In this document: piece by piece, positions 59,687-64,000 of the stretch | How the letters are laid out: each line of letters opens with the position of its first letter | Numbering within the stretch: the stretch's first letter is position 1 | Assembly (NCBI GenBank): GCA_902492455.1 | Contig: CABULH010000014.1 | Coordinates: 1-64,000 of the forward strand | Source of the DNA: an uncultured Oscillospiraceae bacterium | Lineage (GTDB): Bacteria; Bacillota; Clostridia; Oscillospirales; Acutalibacteraceae | Reading direction: 5' to 3' | Length of the DNA stretch: 64,000 nucleotides | Translations under genes and position numbers: made by a program | Notes under the pieces: generated by a model | Told to the model about the DNA's origin: nothing | What the model saw: the letters and a program-made list of their open reading frames with translations, nothing else | Databases searched by the model: none

Positions 59687-61474
59687 ATGAAACGTTGGCT
59701 CAGTCTGGCCATGTGCCTGCCGGTGGCGCTGTCCGCGGTACTCTGCTTCGGCGGATGCACCGTGGAGAAGCCCACCAGCGAAGGCGGCGATACCACCAAG
59801 GTTGGCAAGGATCTCACGGTAGTATCCTTTACCGACCTGTATATGGATAAAGAGGGCACGGACTTCAACGACGCGAAAAAGGCCTATGAAAGCAAGTACG
59901 GCGGCACGGTTTCTTTTAAGCGGTATCCGGCCAATATGTTCATCAACAAGATGATCACCCTCATCGGATCGGGGAGTTCTCCGGATCTGGCCTATTGCCG
60001 CTGGGCGGAGATGCCCAAGCTGGCCGCCATGGAAATTCTCCAGCCGGTGGATGATTATATCCAGGTAGCGGAAACCAATTTTCCCAAGATTGCCGACAGC
60101 TATGTGTTCGGCAACAAGCATTATGCCGCCCGCATTGAACAGGTGCAGCCCTATGTCATCTGGTACAACAAGGATATCCTTCGGGCCAGCGGCTGCGACG
60201 ACCCCTACACCCTGTGGAAGAATGATCCCGCCTCTTGGAATTGGGATGCCTTCGAGGCCATCGCCACCGCCACCACTGAGGACCGGAATCACGATGGGGA
60301 AACCGATCTGTGGGGGTTCGCGGGGCTGCCGTTTTTCGGCTCCTCCAACGGTGCGTCCTCCCTGCGGATTGAGGGCGAAAACGTAACCATTTCCTGGAAG
60401 GAGCAAGCTTACCTGGATAGCCTCTCCTTTATGCAGAAGCTTCGCTTCACCCTGGGCGTGGCCTGCCCCGACAATAACTACGGCGCTACCAATTTCAAGA
60501 ACGGCGACGTGGCGATGACCATGGGCACCTTTGAATTCGTGTGGGCCAGCGCCAATCAGATGGACCAGGAATCCATCGGCTGCGCCCCCTTCCCGGCGGG
60601 CCCCAATTTTGAGGCCAGCGGCAGCCAGTATTCCTGCATGACCAATCTCCTGGGGATTGTGTACGGTTCCAAGAATCCCGCCGGCGCTGCGGAATTCTGC
60701 AAGATTCTCAATGAAAACGACAAGACCAAGTATCCCGACGGCGCGCCCATCGGCAACCCGGAAGCGGAGAAGTATCTGTCGGCGGAGCACAAAGAGGTGC
60801 TGCATTTCGTACGGGACAACGCCTATGTGGTGATGACCGACGGCTGGGGGACCTGGGAGCAGGACAGCAACAATATCTGGATCAATCTGTTCTGGGACAA
60901 CAAGGATATTGTCGCCACCCTGGATTCGCTTCAGCCCCTCTATCAGGCCCAGATTGATGAAACGCTGAGCTTCTCCATGCCGGAGGTGGAAGAATTCAAG
61001 GGCGCGCCTGCTGTCACCTTCGAAAACGGCGATATGTCTTATCTCACCTTTGACGGCACCGCTTCGGGAGATCAAGGAATCACGGAAGAAAGCGACAAGG
61101 TCATCGACGGCAAAAGCTCCCTGGTTTTCTCCTCCAGTGAAAAGGACGCCCTGCTGCTGCGATCCTCCAGCGCCAAGCTGAAGATTCCCAGCTACCGCAC
61201 TTATAAACTCACCTTTGACTGGCAGATCATTTCCGCCAAGGACGAGACCAACGGCTGCGATTTCTATGCCACCTTCCGTTCGGAAGCGGATGTAAACAGC
61301 ACCGCAGGCCAAATGGGGGCGCTGACCTTTGGCGGCGTCGCCGGGGATTTCGGTACCGCCGAGGCAACGGTGAACCTTTCCTCCAATGTCAAGGATTACG
61401 TGGTGGCCTTCGTGGCCGGCCTCAACAGCGGTACTGTGGCCATTGATAATGTGAACATCGTGGAAGTGGAGTAA
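59687..61474 (+). CDS. Sugar-binding lipoprotein with C-terminal jelly-roll domain
   Basis: The 595-residue lipoprotein (lipobox LCFGGC, cysteine near 24) is the solute-binding partner of the two permeases: LTVVSFTDLYMDKEGTDFND, KMITLIGSGSSPDLAYCRWA and WYNKDILRASGCDDPYTLW. Beyond the normal family 1 length of about 430 residues, a further domain from about 440 to the end (AVTFENGDMSYLTFDGTA, then YKLTFDWQIISAKDETNGC) looks like a carbohydrate-binding jelly roll. That addition is unusual for an importer subunit. It follows the cytoplasmic hydrolase gene by 42 bases. Confidence 0.85.
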   Translation: MKRWLSLAMCLPVALSAVLCFGGCTVEKPTSEGGDTTKVGKDLTVVSFTDLYMDKEGTDFNDAKKAYESKYGGTVSFKRYPANMFINKMITLIGSGSSPDLAYCRWAEMPKLAAMEILQPVDDYIQVAETNFPKIADSYVFGNKHYAARIEQVQPYVIWYNKDILRASGCDDPYTLWKNDPASWNWDAFEAIATATTEDRNHDGETDLWGFAGLPFFGSSNGASSLRIEGENVTISWKEQAYLDSLSFMQKLRFTLGVACPDNNYGATNFKNGDVAMTMGTFEFVWASANQMDQESIGCAPFPAGPNFEASGSQYSCMTNLLGIVYGSKNPAGAAEFCKILNENDKTKYPDGAPIGNPEAEKYLSAEHKEVLHFVRDNAYVVMTDGWGTWEQDSNNIWINLFWDNKDIVATLDSLQPLYQAQIDETLSFSMPEVEEFKGAPAVTFENGDMSYLTFDGTASGDQGITEESDKVIDGKSSLVFSSSEKDALLLRSSSAKLKIPSYRTYKLTFDWQIISAKDETNGCDFYATFRSEADVNSTAGQMGALTFGGVAGDFGTAEATVNLSSNVKDYVVAFVAGLNSGTVAIDNVNIVEVE

Positions 61475-61532
61475 GCAGATGAAAACTTCCCCAAACAACG
61501 GCATGATGCGTGGAAAGGACAGGGATAGACTT

Positions 61533-63965
61533 ATGAAATTCAGGAAAGCGGTGATCGGCATGGCTCTGGCAGCCTCCCTGACGGCATCTCTGGCGTTGGG
61601 AGGCTGCGGCGGCAAGGATGTCTCCCAGGGAAGCGGCTCTTCTGCTGTGTCCGGCGGCACCAGTACCAGCGGCTCGGAGGATGTCTCCGGCACAAATTCG
61701 CAGAACACCGCCTCCGGTACGCAAAGCAATTCTTCCGGCGGCGGGAGTTCACAGACCGGCCCCACCGCTCCAGCGGACGGAAAACGCATTCCGGCCGCTT
61801 ACGGCACGGCGGACTGGAAACCCTTCGGCACCGCCGCTATCTATTCCGCCAAGGCCCAGAATACCCATATCAACAATCTGACACCCGCCTCCATCGAGTC
61901 CAAGAACGGCCGCAGCCATATGTTGGTGAACGGCAAGGAGGTGGCGCCGGTTTCCTATTTCGGTTCCCTTATGGGGCGCTACCCCGAATTAACCTATGAA
62001 ACCTACGAAAAGATGCAGAAGGTGGGCGCCAACTACATCTATGTGGATGTACATATCAACGTCAGCAATCCCAACGTTCGGTATGCCTCGATCAAAACTC
62101 AGTTGGAGGACGTGCTCTACGCTTATCCGGATGCCTATCTGTTTGTTCGGTATACTCCTTGGGCGTCTGCCTCCTTCTACGGCCTGCCGGCCAGCGAGGA
62201 TCTGGTTTTTGCGGACGGAAGCAAGTTCGGCGCGTGTTCGATTGCCTCTGACGGTTGGATCGAGCAGGCGGTGACCATGACCCGGGAGATGATCGCCTAC
62301 CTTTCTCAGGATAAGGAGTTGGCCTCCCGCATCATCGGCTATATCCCGCTGGTGAATAACAGCGGCGAGTGGTTCAGCCAGGGCTACTGGGAAGGCATGG
62401 CCGATGTTTCCGAAGCCAATACCCGCAAATTCCGGGAATGGCTGAAATATCGGTATAACAACGACGTGTCCGCTCTGCGGAAGGCCTGGGGAGATAACAG
62501 CATCACCTTTGATACGGTGAAGGTCCCTGTGAACGTTCCCGGCCTGGGCCCGAACAATGATACCGAGCATCTTTTCCTGCTGGAAGAGGAAGACCGGATC
62601 TATGTGGATTATTCCTTGTACTACTGCGATCTAACCTGCGACCGGATCGAACAGCTGGCCCGGGCCGTGAAGCTGGAAACCGGCGGCAAAAGCCTGTTCA
62701 CCTCCTTTTACGGCTACCATTGCGAGCTGTTCGGCGCGGTTTCCGGCCACTACAATCTGACCCGGATGCTGCAATGCGAGGATGTGGATATTCTCGCCGG
62801 TCCGGTGGGGTACAGTGAGCGGGAAGCCACCGGCGGCATCGCCTCCTATATGACGATTGTCTCCTCCGTGGCCGAGGCCGGGAAGATGTGGTTTGACGAA
62901 AGCGATTACCGCACCTATCTTTCCAAGGACGAAGAAACCGGCTTCAGCCCCTTCCAGAACCTGGATGAACTGATTCGGGGCACTCAAAAGGAAATGGCCA
63001 AAATGATGGTGTTCGGCACCGGCACCTGGTGGGCGGACATCGGTTCCCAGGGCTGGTTCAACGACCAGACCTTTTGGGACGAAGTGGCGGAGCTCAGCGA
63101 CCTGTATATGAAATATAATCAGGTGGCAGATAATGCGGCGGTGGATGTGGCCTTCATCGTGGATGAGGCGGGCATGGCCCTGGACGGCGCTCACCGCACG
63201 GTGGATATCAATCTGATACGGGAAAGCCGGGGCCCCATTTATAAAAGCGGGTTGAATTTCGGCTACTATCTTCTGGACGATCTTCTGGACGGCAAGGTGG
63301 ACGCCAAAATGCTGGTGATGCTCAGCTGCAACTCCCTCACCGACAGCCAGCTGCAGACCCTGAAAAAGCAGGTGCAGCAGGATGGCCGGACGGTGCTGTG
63401 GATGAATGGTTTTGGTGAGCTGAGCGCCGCCCAGGTAAAAGAGCTGACCGGCTTCCAGTATTCCCTGGTGGAAAAAACGGGCAGCGATACCCTTACCATG
63501 CCGGCCAACAGCAGCCTGAATTTCCCCGGCTGCACCTCTTTCGGCGCCCGGCTCTATGACGTTTATACCAAGATCGCCACCGGCAGCGGGGTTACGGTCC
63601 TGGGAACCCTTTCAGGAGGAGATCCCGGCCTTTCCGCCGTCAAGGTGGGCCAGTCCACCCAGCTTTTCTATGTGGGCTATAACCTGACCTCAGAACTGCT
63701 CCGGGCAGTGGCTGGGATGGGGGGCGTGCCGGTTTACGCCGCAGGAAACGATACCTATTATGGCAACGGTTCCCTCAGCTTCATCAACGCGGGCACGGCG
63801 GGAAACAAAACCCTGACCCTGCCGCAGAAATCCGATGTGTACTGCTATTACACCCGCAAATGGTATACCGGCGTCACCTCCGTGACCCTGAATATGAAAG
63901 CGGGACAGAACGAATTATTCTTTATTGGCAGCCAATCCGCCCTGCAGGCGGCGGGAATCGGCTAA
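61533..63965 (+). CDS. Exported GH42-like lipoprotein hydrolase
   Basis: The 810-residue protein has a lipoprotein signal (MKFRKAVIGMALAASLTASL, cysteine 25) and a Ser/Gly/Thr-rich linker to about 85. Its catalytic region matches the cytoplasmic protein at 57449-59644. NNSGEWFSQGYW (Glu279) and MWFDESDYRTYL (Glu456) correspond to the acid/base and nucleophile candidates. It would cut the polysaccharide at the cell surface before import. The start at 61533 gives a normal lipoprotein signal; an in-frame ATG at 61479 would add 18 polar residues. The locus continues beyond the window. Confidence 0.75.
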   Translation: MKFRKAVIGMALAASLTASLALGGCGGKDVSQGSGSSAVSGGTSTSGSEDVSGTNSQNTASGTQSNSSGGGSSQTGPTAPADGKRIPAAYGTADWKPFGTAAIYSAKAQNTHINNLTPASIESKNGRSHMLVNGKEVAPVSYFGSLMGRYPELTYETYEKMQKVGANYIYVDVHINVSNPNVRYASIKTQLEDVLYAYPDAYLFVRYTPWASASFYGLPASEDLVFADGSKFGACSIASDGWIEQAVTMTREMIAYLSQDKELASRIIGYIPLVNNSGEWFSQGYWEGMADVSEANTRKFREWLKYRYNNDVSALRKAWGDNSITFDTVKVPVNVPGLGPNNDTEHLFLLEEEDRIYVDYSLYYCDLTCDRIEQLARAVKLETGGKSLFTSFYGYHCELFGAVSGHYNLTRMLQCEDVDILAGPVGYSEREATGGIASYMTIVSSVAEAGKMWFDESDYRTYLSKDEETGFSPFQNLDELIRGTQKEMAKMMVFGTGTWWADIGSQGWFNDQTFWDEVAELSDLYMKYNQVADNAAVDVAFIVDEAGMALDGAHRTVDINLIRESRGPIYKSGLNFGYYLLDDLLDGKVDAKMLVMLSCNSLTDSQLQTLKKQVQQDGRTVLWMNGFGELSAAQVKELTGFQYSLVEKTGSDTLTMPANSSLNFPGCTSFGARLYDVYTKIATGSGVTVLGTLSGGDPGLSAVKVGQSTQLFYVGYNLTSELLRAVAGMGGVPVYAAGNDTYYGNGSLSFINAGTAGNKTLTLPQKSDVYCYYTRKWYTGVTSVTLNMKAGQNELFFIGSQSALQAAGIG

Positions 63966-64000
63966 ATTCGGCGCGGGACGCGGTGGAGGAAGGCCAGTGT

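Noticed and set aside
57338..61789. 1483-codon open frame on the minus strand across the GH42-like and binding-protein genes
   Set aside because: It runs antisense through clear genes with domains and ribosome sites. Its translation has no recognisable domain, and it results from GC-rich third positions.
1..64000. CRISPR arrays, rRNA operons and insertion sequences
   Set aside because: No regularly spaced direct repeats, rRNA sequence or transposase motifs were seen anywhere in the window.

Overview
The window is 64 kb of a moderately GC-rich, low-redundancy chromosome from what looks like a strictly anaerobic, spore-forming member of the Clostridia, probably Oscillospiraceae-like. The lines of evidence are strong AGGAGG-type ribosome binding sites and TTGACA/TATAAT promoters, a germination protein YpeB behind a sigma-G-type promoter, rubrerythrin, an oxygen-sensitive class III ribonucleotide reductase next to a B12-dependent class II enzyme, and an ABC sugar importer without its own ATPase. 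The family-level placement is inference.

Region 1 (1-5.9 kb): the window opens on the 3' half of a tRNA-Thr(CGU) joined to unrelated sequence, which looks like the right end of an integrated element. A tandem GntR regulator, rubrerythrin with a small coupled ORF, a truncated serine hydrolase pseudogene, a sugar-phosphate transferase and a CpsB-type PHP phosphatase (each with a clear promoter), and a frameshifted remnant follow.

Region 2 (5.9-17.0 kb): housekeeping genes pth and mfd, a ThyX-like protein, ypeB with a small lipoprotein, an S1-domain protein, an RsmF-type rRNA methyltransferase and a DUF1015 protein.

Region 3 (17-26.3 kb): a short promoter-terminator unit, the first of two divergent AbrB-zinc-ribbon / XRE regulator pairs, another XRE regulator, nrdDG, a minus-strand run (unknown protein, metallo-beta-lactamase-fold hydrolase, DUF2284 protein), and nrdJ. 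NrdR-type boxes lie in front of both nrdD and nrdJ.

Region 4 (26.3-43.6 kb): a cache/GGDEF/EAL membrane protein paired with a solute-binding lipoprotein, a PAP2 phosphatase, a MarR-controlled heterodimeric ABC exporter, a PAS-LuxR regulator, the second XRE/AbrB pair, an FmdB protein overlapping an oligopeptide-type binding lipoprotein, isocitrate dehydrogenase and a methyltransferase.

Region 5 (43.7-47.7 kb): a GNAT acetyltransferase, then a tight operon of ribokinase, nucleoside hydrolase and a DcuC-type carrier, which together read as nucleoside uptake and ribose salvage.

Region 6 (48-64 kb, runs off the right edge): a Gram-positive polysaccharide utilisation locus. It holds a GH78-type rhamnosidase, an AraC regulator, two ABC permeases, two surface-anchored putative glycan-binding proteins (one with three laminin-G/concanavalin-like and three Ig-like modules), a solute-binding lipoprotein with an extra C-terminal jelly-roll-like domain, and two paralogous GH42-like proteins, one cytoplasmic and one an exported lipoprotein. 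This locus is the strongest candidate in the window for an undescribed system.
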